Assembly (NCBI RefSeq): GCF_040365005.1
Contig: NZ_BAABWV010000011.1
Span: 62,001 to 126,000, forward strand
Reading direction: 5' to 3'
Origin: Antarcticimicrobium sp040365005
GTDB lineage: Bacteria > Pseudomonadota > Alphaproteobacteria > Rhodobacterales > Rhodobacteraceae
DNA length: 64,000 nt
In this document: in pieces, positions 43,281 through 51,881 of the stretch
Position numbering within the stretch: position 1 is the stretch's first letter
Layout: each line of letters starts with the position of its first letter
The notes under the pieces: model-generated
Databases searched by the model: none
Told to the model about the DNA's origin: nothing
Seen by the model: the letters and a program-made list of their open reading frames with translations, nothing else
Made by a program: the position numbers and the translations under genes

Positions 43281-44902
43281 GCAGCCCCTTCCGTGGTGCG
43301 GCCCGCCACTTCCTGCGGCAACCAGAACCAGCGCAGCGACTCTTCCTCGGGCGACAGGTCCTGCGCGGCCTCAAGGCCTTGCTTCTTGGCGCTTTCAGCC
43401 AGGCGTCGCGCGTCTTCAAGGCAGGTTTCAAAATCGGGCACCGCGTCCTTGGTCGCGGCAGACTCCTGCCAAAGCGCAGAGAGCGCGGATGGGCAGCCGT
43501 CCTCAAACGAGGGCGTGGCGCGCCAGATGCCCTCGACCGCATCAAGCTGATAGTAGGCCAACATGTCCAGCCCGTGTTGGGCGACAAAGCGGATCGCCGC
43601 AGCGATCTTGTCCACGTCCTCGTCGTCAAAGAACCAGTTCACACCAAACCGCGCCCAGCCCGGACGGAAGATCGAATGGCCGTGCAGCACAGCGGCCTCG
43701 TGGCGGGCGCTGCTCTGCTGGTCGATCCCCAGCAATTCATGCCCATAGGGTCCGGCACAGGAACAGCCGCCACGGGCCTGGATGCCGAACAGGTCATTGA
43801 GCAGGGCCACGACATAGTTGTGATGCAACAACTTGCCTTTGACGCGCAGGTTGAACGAGAAGATCCCAAGGCGCGGCACGTTCGAGGGGCCCAAAAGCTC
43901 CATGCCCGGAATGGCGCGCAGGGCGTCTTCCATCCGACGGGTCAGGACGGTTTCGCGAGCCTCGACCCGGGCCTCGTCCATGTCGCGCTTGAGCTGCATC
44001 ACCATGCCGGCGCGGATGTTGTCGACGATGGCGGGCGTACCGCCCTCTTCGCGATGCTCCGGGTCGGAGATATAGCTGTGCCCCTCGGCGGTAACATAGC
44101 TCACCGTGCCGCCGCCCGTCAGCGTCGGACGCGCGGTGTCGAACAGGCTGCGCTCGGCGATCAGCACGCCCGAGGCCCCCGGCCCGCCGGGAAACTTGTG
44201 CGGCGAGATCACCGCCGCGTCGATCCGGTCGCCCGCGCCGTCAACGGTCTCGGCCAGGTCGACGGGCATGTAGGGCGCGGCGGCCGCGTAATCGGCCACG
44301 CAATAGGCGTCATGCGCATGGAGCAGGCGCGCGATGGCGCGCAGGTCGGTGCGCACGCCGGTCACATTGGACGCGGCAGAGAATGCGCCGATCTTGAGCG
44401 GCGCATCCGCATGGGCCTCCAGCTCGCGCTCCAGCGTCTCGACACAGATCGTGCCAGCCTCGTTGAGCGGCACCCGCACAAGGGTCGCGCCGCTTTCGCG
44501 CCACGGCAGATCGTTGGAGTGATGCTCATAGGGGCCGACAAAGACGACAGCCTGCGCAAGACCTTTCATCGCAAAGGCCCGCACCAGCTTGTCGACCGCC
44601 CCGGTCGCGCCGGAACCGGTGAAGATCACCGCGTGGTTCTCATCGGCGTTCACCGCCTTTCGCACCGCCTCGCGGGCCATTTCCCGCAGTTGCGTGGTGC
44701 GCCGCCCGACGAAAGAGGTCTCGGTGTGGGTATTGCCGTAATAAGGCAGCACATGGGTGCGGATCGCATCCTCGATGAACCCGAGCGCGCGCCCGGAGGC
44801 GACGTAATCGGCATAGATCAGCGCGCGTGGACCGAAGGGGCCGGAGATCGCCGCCCCCTCGCCAATCAGGGCGCTGCGGATATCTTTGAATTCCATTGAC
44901 AT
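43277..44902 (-). CDS. Class V aminotransferase-fold PLP enzyme (cysteine desulfurase-like)
   Basis: A 541-residue PLP enzyme. The Schiff-base Lys is K236 in SPHKFPGGPG, D204 in VADYAAAAP binds the pyridine N, and GPYEHHSNDLPW supplies the stacking His. A loop RGGCSCAGPYG (C380, C382) is where desulfurases hold the persulfide Cys, but the context differs from NifS and SufS. The protein is about 130 residues longer than typical desulfurases, with a helical C-terminal extension (about 430–541). Reaction unknown: C–S lyase, desulfurase or transaminase. First enzyme gene after the transporter ATPase. Confidence 0.86.
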   Translation of the reverse strand: MSMEFKDIRSALIGEGAAISGPFGPRALIYADYVASGRALGFIEDAIRTHVLPYYGNTHTETSFVGRRTTQLREMAREAVRKAVNADENHAVIFTGSGATGAVDKLVRAFAMKGLAQAVVFVGPYEHHSNDLPWRESGATLVRVPLNEAGTICVETLERELEAHADAPLKIGAFSAASNVTGVRTDLRAIARLLHAHDAYCVADYAAAAPYMPVDLAETVDGAGDRIDAAVISPHKFPGGPGASGVLIAERSLFDTARPTLTGGGTVSYVTAEGHSYISDPEHREEGGTPAIVDNIRAGMVMQLKRDMDEARVEARETVLTRRMEDALRAIPGMELLGPSNVPRLGIFSFNLRVKGKLLHHNYVVALLNDLFGIQARGGCSCAGPYGHELLGIDQQSSARHEAAVLHGHSIFRPGWARFGVNWFFDDEDVDKIAAAIRFVAQHGLDMLAYYQLDAVEGIWRATPSFEDGCPSALSALWQESAATKDAVPDFETCLEDARRLAESAKKQGLEAAQDLSPEEESLRWFWLPQEVAGRTTEGAA

Positions 44903-44911
44903 GTCTCGTCC

Positions 44912-46558
44912 TCAGGCGGCATCCGGCTGCAGCGACGGGGGGGTCCAGTCGCGGCCGGGGATGGATGACAGAAGGTTCTGCGTATAGGGGTGCTGCGGGT
45001 TGGCAAAGACCTCGGCGGTCAGCCCGCTTTCGACGATTTCGCCCTTTTGCATCACGATGATCCGGTCGCAGAGTTGCGCCGCGACCCGCAGATCGTGGGT
45101 CACGAACAGCAGCGACAGGTTGAGCCTGTCGCGCAGGTCCGCGAGCAGCTTGAGCACCTGCGCCTGCACCGAGACGTCCAGCGCCGAGACCGGCTCGTCG
45201 GCCACGATCACCTTGGGCTCCAGCGCAAGCGCACGGGCGATGCCGATCCGCTGGCGCTGTCCGCCGGAGAACTCATGCGGGAACCGGTTGGCGGCGGCGG
45301 GCGAAAGCTCGACCAGCTCCAACAGCTTCTTGGCCTGCTCCCGGGCCTTCGCGGGATTGGCGCCATGCACGATCGGGCCCTGCGCGATCAGGTCGACCAC
45401 CCGCTTGCGCGGATTGAGCGAGGCCATCGGGTCCTGGAACACCATCTGGATATGCTGGCGCAGCGCCCGCAGCTCTTTCGGCGTGGCGGCCAGAAGGTCC
45501 GTCCCGTCCAGCTCGACCGAGCCCTGGTCGCACTCCAGCAGGCGCGTCACGATCCGCGAGACGGTAGTCTTGCCCGACCCGCTTTCGCCAACTACGCCCA
45601 GGGTCTCGCCCTGGCGCAGCTCGAAACTCAGGTCCTTGACCGCCGTCACCGCCTTGCGCTTGCCTGAGAGCATTCCGCCCCTTGCGGCAAAGGTCTTTTT
45701 CAGCCCGGTGCCCTTGAGCACCACCGGCGCCTCGGAGGCCGCCTTGACCGGCGGCGGCGTCAGTGCGGGAACCGCCCCGATCAGCGCCTTGGTATAGGGA
45801 TGCTGCGGATGGTTCAGCACCTCGTCGGTGGTGCCGCTTTCGACCAGCTCGCCGCGACAGAGCACGGCGACCTTGTCGGCGATCTCCGCCACCACGCCGA
45901 AGTCATGGGTGATGAACAGAACCCCGGCGCCTTCATCGTCCTGCAACTCGCGGATCAGCTTGAGGATCTGCAACTGCGTGGTCACGTCGAGCGCCGTGGT
46001 CGGCTCGTCCGCGATGATCAGCTTCGGCGACAGCACCAGCGACATCGCGATCATCACCCGTTGCCGCTGCCCGCCGGAGATCTGGTGCGGATAGGCGTTG
46101 TAGGCCGAAGCCGGATCGGGAATGTGCACCCGTTCGAGCATCTCGATGGCGCGGGCCATCCGCTCTGCCTTGTTCATCTTGGTGTGCAGGCGCAGCACCT
46201 CGTCGATCTGCCAGCCCACGGTTTTCTGCGGGTTGAGCGCGGTCATCGGCTCCTGGAAGATCATCGAGATATCAGCGCCGCGCAGGCCACGCATCTGCGC
46301 CTCGGATTTGCCGCGCAGCTCTTCGCCCATGAACCGGATCGCGCCGCCGGTGACGCGCACGTGCGGTTCGGGCAAAAGGCCCATGATCGCCCCGGCGCAC
46401 AGTGACTTGCCGGAGCCGCTCTCCCCCACCAGGCAGACGATTTCGCCGGCCTTGATGGTCAGATCGAGCGACTCGAGCGCATAGGGGCGGTCAGCCCCCT
46501 TGGGCAGCGAGATCTCCAGCTTGCGAAGTTCGAGTACGGATCGAGGTATCTTTTTCAT
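44912..46558 (-). CDS. Peptide-type ABC transporter, fused double ATPase (DppD–DppF)
   Basis: A 548-residue protein with two complete ABC ATPase domains. First: GESGSGKSL, ISGGQRQRV, IIADEPTTALD. Second: GESGSGKTT, FSGGQRQRI, VIVADEPVSALD. Each is followed by an oligopeptide-transporter signature (NHPQHPYTKALI; NPQHPYTQNLL). The ATG at 46558 overlaps the upstream permease stop by 4 bp; a much longer upstream frame is not ABC-like and is rejected. It powers import through the two permeases encoded upstream. Confidence 0.96.
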   Translation of the reverse strand: MKKIPRSVLELRKLEISLPKGADRPYALESLDLTIKAGEIVCLVGESGSGKSLCAGAIMGLLPEPHVRVTGGAIRFMGEELRGKSEAQMRGLRGADISMIFQEPMTALNPQKTVGWQIDEVLRLHTKMNKAERMARAIEMLERVHIPDPASAYNAYPHQISGGQRQRVMIAMSLVLSPKLIIADEPTTALDVTTQLQILKLIRELQDDEGAGVLFITHDFGVVAEIADKVAVLCRGELVESGTTDEVLNHPQHPYTKALIGAVPALTPPPVKAASEAPVVLKGTGLKKTFAARGGMLSGKRKAVTAVKDLSFELRQGETLGVVGESGSGKTTVSRIVTRLLECDQGSVELDGTDLLAATPKELRALRQHIQMVFQDPMASLNPRKRVVDLIAQGPIVHGANPAKAREQAKKLLELVELSPAAANRFPHEFSGGQRQRIGIARALALEPKVIVADEPVSALDVSVQAQVLKLLADLRDRLNLSLLFVTHDLRVAAQLCDRIIVMQKGEIVESGLTAEVFANPQHPYTQNLLSSIPGRDWTPPSLQPDAA

Positions 46559-47430
46559 TTCTTCTGCCTCGGATTGAGCGCGTCGTTCAGCCCCTCGCCC
46601 AGAAGCGAGAAGGAGAGCACGGTAAGGATGATCGCGATGCCGGGGATCACGGCGCAATAAGGCGCCGAGCGCAGAACCGCGCGACCCTGGCCGATCATGT
46701 TGCCCCAGCTGGCATAGTTCGGATCGCCCAGCGCCAGGAACGCCAGTGCGCTTTCCATCAGGATCGACAACGCCATGATGACCGAGGCATAGACCACGAT
46801 CGGCGGCAGGGCGTTCGGCAGGATCTCGCGGAAGATGATCGAGGTGTTCGACACCCCGAGATTGCGCGCCGCATCGACGAACTCGCGGCCCCGCAGCGAC
46901 ATGAACTCGGCGCGCACCATGCGGGCCGGCGCGGTCCAGCTGACGATCCCGATCGCCAGCGTGATCCATTCGATCTTCGAGCCCATGATGGCGACCAGCG
47001 CCAGCAGCAGGACAAAGTTCGGAATCGTCTGGAACGCCTCGGTGACGCGCATCAGAACGTCATCGACCCAGCCGCCGAAATAGCCGGCCAGGGCGCCGAT
47101 CACGACGCCGATGACGATGGCGACCAGCGTGGCGACCACCCCGATCAGGAGAGAGATGCGCGCGCCGTAAAACACGCCGGAGAGCACATCGCGCCCCAGC
47201 TGGTCGGTCCCCAGCGGTGTCTCCCAGTTGACGAAGGGCGGGGTCAGCGGTGCGCCGGCGCGGCGCAGCGGGTCACCGGGGTCGATGAACCCCGCCGACA
47301 GCGCCATGAGCACCACCACGGCAAAGAGGACCAACCCCAGGAGCGCGGCGCGGTTGCGTTTGTAGCGGCGCCAGAACATCACGTAGCGCGGCGGCTCGGG
47401 CGGGGCGATTTGAGCATCTGCAAGGGTCAT
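46555..47430 (-). CDS. Peptide-type ABC transporter permease (DppC-like)
   Basis: A 291-residue membrane protein with the OppC N-terminal segment (RNRAALLGLVLFAVVVLMAL), LGTDQLGRDVLSG and the coupling loop EFVDAARNLGVSNTSIIFREILPNALPP. It overlaps the neighbouring genes by 4 bp on both sides and lacks its own ribosome site, so it is translationally coupled. Confidence 0.95.
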   Translation of the reverse strand: MTLADAQIAPPEPPRYVMFWRRYKRNRAALLGLVLFAVVVLMALSAGFIDPGDPLRRAGAPLTPPFVNWETPLGTDQLGRDVLSGVFYGARISLLIGVVATLVAIVIGVVIGALAGYFGGWVDDVLMRVTEAFQTIPNFVLLLALVAIMGSKIEWITLAIGIVSWTAPARMVRAEFMSLRGREFVDAARNLGVSNTSIIFREILPNALPPIVVYASVIMALSILMESALAFLALGDPNYASWGNMIGQGRAVLRSAPYCAVIPGIAIILTVLSFSLLGEGLNDALNPRQKK

Positions 47431-48416
47431 GCGAGTTCGATCCGGCTGTCGAGACGTGCATAAAGCAGGTCGGTGAGGAAATTGACGACGACGACGATGA
47501 TGGCGCAGAGGAAAATGATGCCCATCAGCGTGTTCATGTCGCGCTGCACGACGGACTGGTAGGCAAGCTGCCCCAGCCCCGGCAGGGTGAAGATGGTTTC
47601 GACCACGATCGAGCCGCCCAGCACGGTGGAGAATTGCAGCCCCAGCAGCGTGACCACCGGCAAAAGCGCGTTGCGCATGATGTGGTGGATCATCAGGCGG
47701 CCTTCCTTGGCCCCTTTCGCGCGGGCGGTGCGGACATAGTCGAGATCAGCGACCTCCATCACGGAGGCCCGCATCAGGCGCAGGTAGAACGCCAGGTAGA
47801 TCAGCGACAACGCCGCCGTCGGCATGATCAGGTGGCGCGCCACGTCCCAGACGTGATCCCAGCCGGTGTAGAAGGCGGCGATGGTCTTGATTCCGCCCAC
47901 CGGCAGCCAGCCGAGCTTGACGGAAAAGACCAGCATCAGCATCAGAGACAGGAAAAACGACGGCGTCGCATAGAACACGAGGCCAAGGACCGAGATCAGG
48001 TTGTCGGTCGCGGAATAGGCGCGGCGCGCAGCAATGGCGCCCAGCGCGATGCCCGCCGTGAAGGCGATGCTCAGCGATGCCGCCATCAGCAGCAGGGTGG
48101 TGCCGAGACGTTCCATCAGGACAGTCGAGACCGGCTGTTCATAAACGAAGGACCAACCGAAATCGAACGTGGCCAGTTTGGTCATGTAGCGCCAGAGCTG
48201 AACCCAGATCGGCTGATCAAGCCCGTATTCCGCCCGAAGCCGGGCGATGAAGGCGGCATCGGCCCCGCCCATGTCGCCGACCAGCGCATCGACCGTGTCG
48301 CCGGGCGCGAGCTTGAGCAGGAGGAACGTGCCGATCATGATCAGGATGACCACGGGAATGGCCTGGACCAGGCGCCGCAGCGCGTAGGTCAGGATTGGGG
48401 GCATACGCAAAGTCAT
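47427..48416 (-). CDS. Peptide-type ABC transporter permease (DppB-like)
   Basis: A 329-residue membrane protein: MTLRMPPILTYALRRLVQ then a first membrane helix, a periplasmic region, and LDYVRTARAKGAKEGRLMIHHIMRNALLPV as the ATPase-contacting loop. The ATG at 48416 has GAAGGATCC upstream; an in-frame ATG at 48446 has none. It follows the binding-protein gene by 81 bp. Confidence 0.94.
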   Translation of the reverse strand: MTLRMPPILTYALRRLVQAIPVVILIMIGTFLLLKLAPGDTVDALVGDMGGADAAFIARLRAEYGLDQPIWVQLWRYMTKLATFDFGWSFVYEQPVSTVLMERLGTTLLLMAASLSIAFTAGIALGAIAARRAYSATDNLISVLGLVFYATPSFFLSLMLMLVFSVKLGWLPVGGIKTIAAFYTGWDHVWDVARHLIMPTAALSLIYLAFYLRLMRASVMEVADLDYVRTARAKGAKEGRLMIHHIMRNALLPVVTLLGLQFSTVLGGSIVVETIFTLPGLGQLAYQSVVQRDMNTLMGIIFLCAIIVVVVNFLTDLLYARLDSRIELA

Positions 48417-48497
48417 TGTTCTTGGATCCTTCGGGATCATAAGCAAGGGGCAGGAAGGCGGCGGGCGCGAGGGGAACCGCGCCCGCCAGGGATCAAG

Positions 48498-50093
48498 TCA
48501 GTGCTCGATCCACAGGTCGTACCAGCTCGAGGAGTTCCACCGCGGGGTGTTGTGGTGGTTGTGCAGCTTCTTGGAAGTAACCGAGATGAACGGGTGTTCG
48601 ATCGCGAAGAACACCGGCAGCTCTTCCATCGCCTTGGCCTGGATCTCGTGGTACATCGCGGCACGTTTCTCGACGTCGAGCTCGGAGGCCGCCTCGTCGA
48701 TCATCGTGTCGATTTCATCGCTTTTCCAACCGAACTGGTTGGTCCAGGGCGTGCCTTCCGGCTGACCGGAACGCAGCCAGACCATGGTGGAAACCGCCGG
48801 GTCCGAGCGGAACTGGTGCCAGCCGTTCGCGGTGTCGAAATCATGATCGCGGTAGACGCCGTTCAGGAAGCCCGGCGCATCGTTGGTCAGGATCTCCACA
48901 TCGATGCCGATTTCCTTCATTGCCTGGGCATAATACTCGGCCCAAAGCTGGGTGTATTCGCCCCAGGGCGCCGGGCGGTGACGCAGGTGGAAACGATAGC
49001 CATCGTCCTTGACCGGGTAACCCGCCTCGTCCAGCAGCTTCTTGGCCAGTTCCGGATCATAGTCATAGGTCGGCACGTCGTCGGTGTAGTTGATGCCGCC
49101 CGCACTCGGGACAGGACCGCGGCCCGGCTTGGCAAAGCCATGCATGATCGTCTGGATCGCATAGTCGATGTCGAGGCCATGATACATCGCCTGGCGTACC
49201 TTCAGATCGGCCATGATCGGGTTGCGGTGATTGAATTCCACCGTCGAGTGGGCGACGTTGTTCTCATACCCCATGGTGCCGACATCGAACTGGTCGTCCT
49301 TGCTGAACCGGTCGACGTCCGCCATCGAGACCCCGATAAAGCCAGATTCCTGCACTTCGCCCGCTTCCAGCGCGGCCGCGGCGGCGGATTTGTCCTTGAT
49401 GAAACGCCAGACGATACGGTCGAGATAGGGGAACCCTTCGCGCCAGTAATCCTCGTTCTTTTCGGCCAGAACGTATTGCCCGCGCTGGTATTCGACGAAC
49501 TTGAACGGGCCGGTGCCGACCGGTGCGGTGTTGTACTCGTTCTTGAGGATGTCCGTGCCCTCGTAGAGGTGCTTCGGCACCGGGTGGCCCAGGTCGGGCA
49601 TGGCAGCCACGAACAGCTCGATCGGCATCGGCTTGGAGTAGTTGAACACGGCCGTATGCGGATCGGGGCAGTCGACGCTCTCTAGGTTCGCCTGCAGCGC
49701 CGAGGAGTAGTTCAGCAGCTTTTTCCAGAGTTCGATGGCGGAGAAGGCAACGTCATCGCACGTGAACGGCTCGCCATCGTGCCAATTGACCCCTTCGCGC
49801 AGCTTCAGCGTGATCGTCTTGCCGTCTTCCGAGCCCGACCATTCCGTCGCCAGCACCGGCTCGTAGCCGTCATAGCTCTTGTCGATCAGCGGCTCCATGA
49901 TCTTGCCGGTGATGTTGTAAACACCGGTGGAGGCGCGTAGGCCCGGGTTCAGAATACGCTGTTCGGAAATCATGTGGATGACGGCGGTGCCGCCCTTCTG
50001 GACCTCTTCCTCTGCGCGGGCCGTCAAGGCCACGGAGCTCAGGGCCCCGGTCATGGCGAGCGCAAGCCCCGCCTGTTTCATCTTCGAAGTCAT
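48498..50093 (-). CDS. Periplasmic solute-binding protein, SBP_bac_5 family
   Basis: A 531-residue exported binding protein (signal ending ...SSVALTARAEEE). Family marks are LATEWSGSEDGKTITLKLREGVNWHDGEPFTCDDV, the hinge APVGTGPFKFVEYQRGQYVL, and ADLKVRQAMYHGLDIDYAI. This family binds oligopeptides, opines, nickel complexes and other compounds, so the ligand cannot be inferred from the fold. It is the first gene of the minus-strand operon, with AAGGGAG and AGGAAAG before the ATG. Confidence 0.95.
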   Translation of the reverse strand: MTSKMKQAGLALAMTGALSSVALTARAEEEVQKGGTAVIHMISEQRILNPGLRASTGVYNITGKIMEPLIDKSYDGYEPVLATEWSGSEDGKTITLKLREGVNWHDGEPFTCDDVAFSAIELWKKLLNYSSALQANLESVDCPDPHTAVFNYSKPMPIELFVAAMPDLGHPVPKHLYEGTDILKNEYNTAPVGTGPFKFVEYQRGQYVLAEKNEDYWREGFPYLDRIVWRFIKDKSAAAAALEAGEVQESGFIGVSMADVDRFSKDDQFDVGTMGYENNVAHSTVEFNHRNPIMADLKVRQAMYHGLDIDYAIQTIMHGFAKPGRGPVPSAGGINYTDDVPTYDYDPELAKKLLDEAGYPVKDDGYRFHLRHRPAPWGEYTQLWAEYYAQAMKEIGIDVEILTNDAPGFLNGVYRDHDFDTANGWHQFRSDPAVSTMVWLRSGQPEGTPWTNQFGWKSDEIDTMIDEAASELDVEKRAAMYHEIQAKAMEELPVFFAIEHPFISVTSKKLHNHHNTPRWNSSSWYDLWIEH

Positions 50094-50196
50094 CTTTCCT
50101 GGCTCCCTTGGTCGGTTGATCGGCCCTGAACGGGCTCATGGGGTGGTGTTGCCACCTTACCTGACGGCAGCACCCTGTGTCAGTCAACATCAAAAC

Positions 50197-50249
50197 CCAA
50201 CTTTTGACACAAGTTTGGAAAAAAATTCTACACAATGATTAAAAGTTGG
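50197..50249. promoter_or_regulatory. Inverted-repeat operator candidate between the divergent ABC and SDR–VOC–Lrp operons
   Basis: CCAACTTTT (50197–50205) and AAAAGTTGG (50241–50249) are exact inverted copies with centres 44 bp apart, in an AT-rich stretch. Wide-spaced arms facing two divergent promoters suit an oligomeric Lrp/AsnC regulator, and such a gene closes the rightward operon (51878–52390). Confidence 0.65.
50204..50232 (+). promoter_or_regulatory. Probable sigma-70 promoter of the SDR–VOC–Lrp operon
   Basis: A consensus TTGACA (50204–50209), a 17-bp spacer and TCTACA (50227–50232). It overlaps the left operator arm, so a bound regulator would cover the -35 box. Transcription would start near 50239, ruling out the ATG at 50235. 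Confidence 0.6.
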
Positions 50250-50291
50250 TGTTACCATCCCCTTATGATTGAAAACACTGGGACACAAAAC

Positions 50292-51002
50292 ATGGCAAGA
50301 ACCGCATGGATCACCGGCGCCGGCTCTGGAATCGGCGCCGCCATGGCGCAGCGCTTTGCAAACGCCGGATATCGCGTGGCCCTCACGGCACGCGGGCGCG
50401 ACAGCCTCGCGGCCGTGGCCGCCACCCTGCCCGACCCGGAGGCCGCACTGATCGTGCCGGGCGATGTGACCGATCGTGACGGCATGGCGCAAATCGCCCG
50501 GAAGGTCGCGGACTGGGGCGGTGGTCTGCACGTGCTGTGCAACAACGCCGGGCTCAACATCCCCAAGCGCAGCTGGGCCGACCTCGACTGGGACAGCTGG
50601 GACCAGGTGATCGACGTCAATATCACCGGCGCGCTCAACGTGATCGGCGCCTGCCTGCCGATCATGCGCGAACAACAGGACGGGGTGATGATCCACACCT
50701 CGAGCTGGGCCGGACGCTTTCATTCGCCGGTGAGCGGCGTGGTCTACGGCGCCTCGAAACACGCGCTGTCCGACATGTCGCTCAGCCTCAACGACGAAGA
50801 GGGCAAGAACGGCATCCGGTCAACCGCACTCTGCCCCGCCGAGGTCGCTACCCCCCTGCTCGCCAAGCGCCCCGGCTTCGACGCTGCGAAAATGGCCGCG
50901 ATGATCCAGCCGGAAGACATGGCGAAAACCGCGCTTTTCGTGGCCGAGATGCAGCCAGGCATCTGCCTTCCCGAAATCGTCCTGTCCCCCGTCCGCACAT
51001 AA
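50292..51002 (+). CDS. Short-chain dehydrogenase/reductase
   Basis: A 236-residue SDR. TGAGSGIG near the N-terminus binds NAD(P), NNAGLN follows, and the catalytic SSWAGRF...YGASK motif is intact. The ATG at 50292 (MARTAWITG) is chosen because earlier ATGs (50235, 50265) fall at or before the predicted transcription start or lack any ribosome site. First gene of the operon divergent from the ABC importer. It could reduce a keto product from the FAD or PLP enzyme (inference). Confidence 0.92.
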   Translation: MARTAWITGAGSGIGAAMAQRFANAGYRVALTARGRDSLAAVAATLPDPEAALIVPGDVTDRDGMAQIARKVADWGGGLHVLCNNAGLNIPKRSWADLDWDSWDQVIDVNITGALNVIGACLPIMREQQDGVMIHTSSWAGRFHSPVSGVVYGASKHALSDMSLSLNDEEGKNGIRSTALCPAEVATPLLAKRPGFDAAKMAAMIQPEDMAKTALFVAEMQPGICLPEIVLSPVRT

Positions 51003-51020
51003 TTTCCCGGAGATACCCAC

Positions 51021-51881
51021 ATGACCCATCCCGTCAAAGGCATCGACCATTGCTTTGCCCTCGTCGATGACCTCGACGCCGCCGCCGCGCAATACGCGGC
51101 GCTCGGCTTCACCCTCTCGCCGCGCGGCACCCATTCCGCCGCCAAGGGTACCGCCAACTACACCATCATGTTCCCCGAGGACTACTTCGAGCTTCTGGGC
51201 GTCCTCGAACCGACCGAGTTGAACGCCGCCCGCCGCGCGATGCTGGCCACCAAGGGCCAGGGGCTGCATGCCATCGCCTGCCGGATCGACAGCGCCGAAC
51301 AGGCCGCCGAGGCGCTCTCCGAGCTTGGCATCGCGACACAGGGGCTGGGAAGTTTCTCGCGTCCCGTTCCCCTACCCGATGGGTCTGAGGGCATCGCGGC
51401 CTTTTCCACCGTCAGTTTCACCCCGGACGACCTGCCGCTCGGCATGGTCTTCATGTGTCAACACAAGACCCGCGACACCGTCTGGGTGCCAGAGCTTCTG
51501 ACCCACGCCAACACCGCCTGCGGCCTCGATGCGATCCTCGCCATCTCCGAAACGCCGGAGAGCGATGCCGCCCGCTTCGCCCGGCTCTGGGCCAAGGGGT
51601 CCGTCAGTCCCGAGGACGGGCTCACCACGGTCACGACCGGCCCGAACTCGGCGCCGCTGATCCTTGCAACGGCCGACCGCATGGCGGCCCGCTATCCCGA
51701 TCTTGACCTCTCCGCCACCGCCAAGGGCGGGTTCACCGTGCTGCGCGTCAAGGTTCAAAGCCTTGATTCCGCAAAAGATTGCCTGCTAGCGTCGCAGGTG
51801 ACCTTCCGCGAGACCGCCACCGGCCTCGCCGTCGCCCCCGAGTTTTCCGCAGGTGTCCTTTTGGAGTTTGTTCCCGCATGA
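51021..51881 (+). CDS. Glyoxalase-like (VOC superfamily) protein
   Basis: A 286-residue protein opening KGIDHCFALVDDLDAAAAQYAALGF, a typical VOC first strand and helix, with NYTIMFPEDYFELLGV next. The C-terminal half is a second, more diverged VOC-like module. The double-length single-chain form corresponds to the glyoxalase-like domain family. Metal ligands are not obvious beyond His10 and the Glu in YFELLG. Substrate unknown. Its stop overlaps the regulator start by 4 bp. Confidence 0.82.
   Translation: MTHPVKGIDHCFALVDDLDAAAAQYAALGFTLSPRGTHSAAKGTANYTIMFPEDYFELLGVLEPTELNAARRAMLATKGQGLHAIACRIDSAEQAAEALSELGIATQGLGSFSRPVPLPDGSEGIAAFSTVSFTPDDLPLGMVFMCQHKTRDTVWVPELLTHANTACGLDAILAISETPESDAARFARLWAKGSVSPEDGLTTVTTGPNSAPLILATADRMAARYPDLDLSATAKGGFTVLRVKVQSLDSAKDCLLASQVTFRETATGLAVAPEFSAGVLLEFVPA

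Noticed and set aside
46559..46969. N-terminal extension of the fused ABC ATPase
   Set aside because: It overlaps the permease in another frame and has no ABC sequence; the ATG at 46558 with a 4-bp overlap is the natural start.
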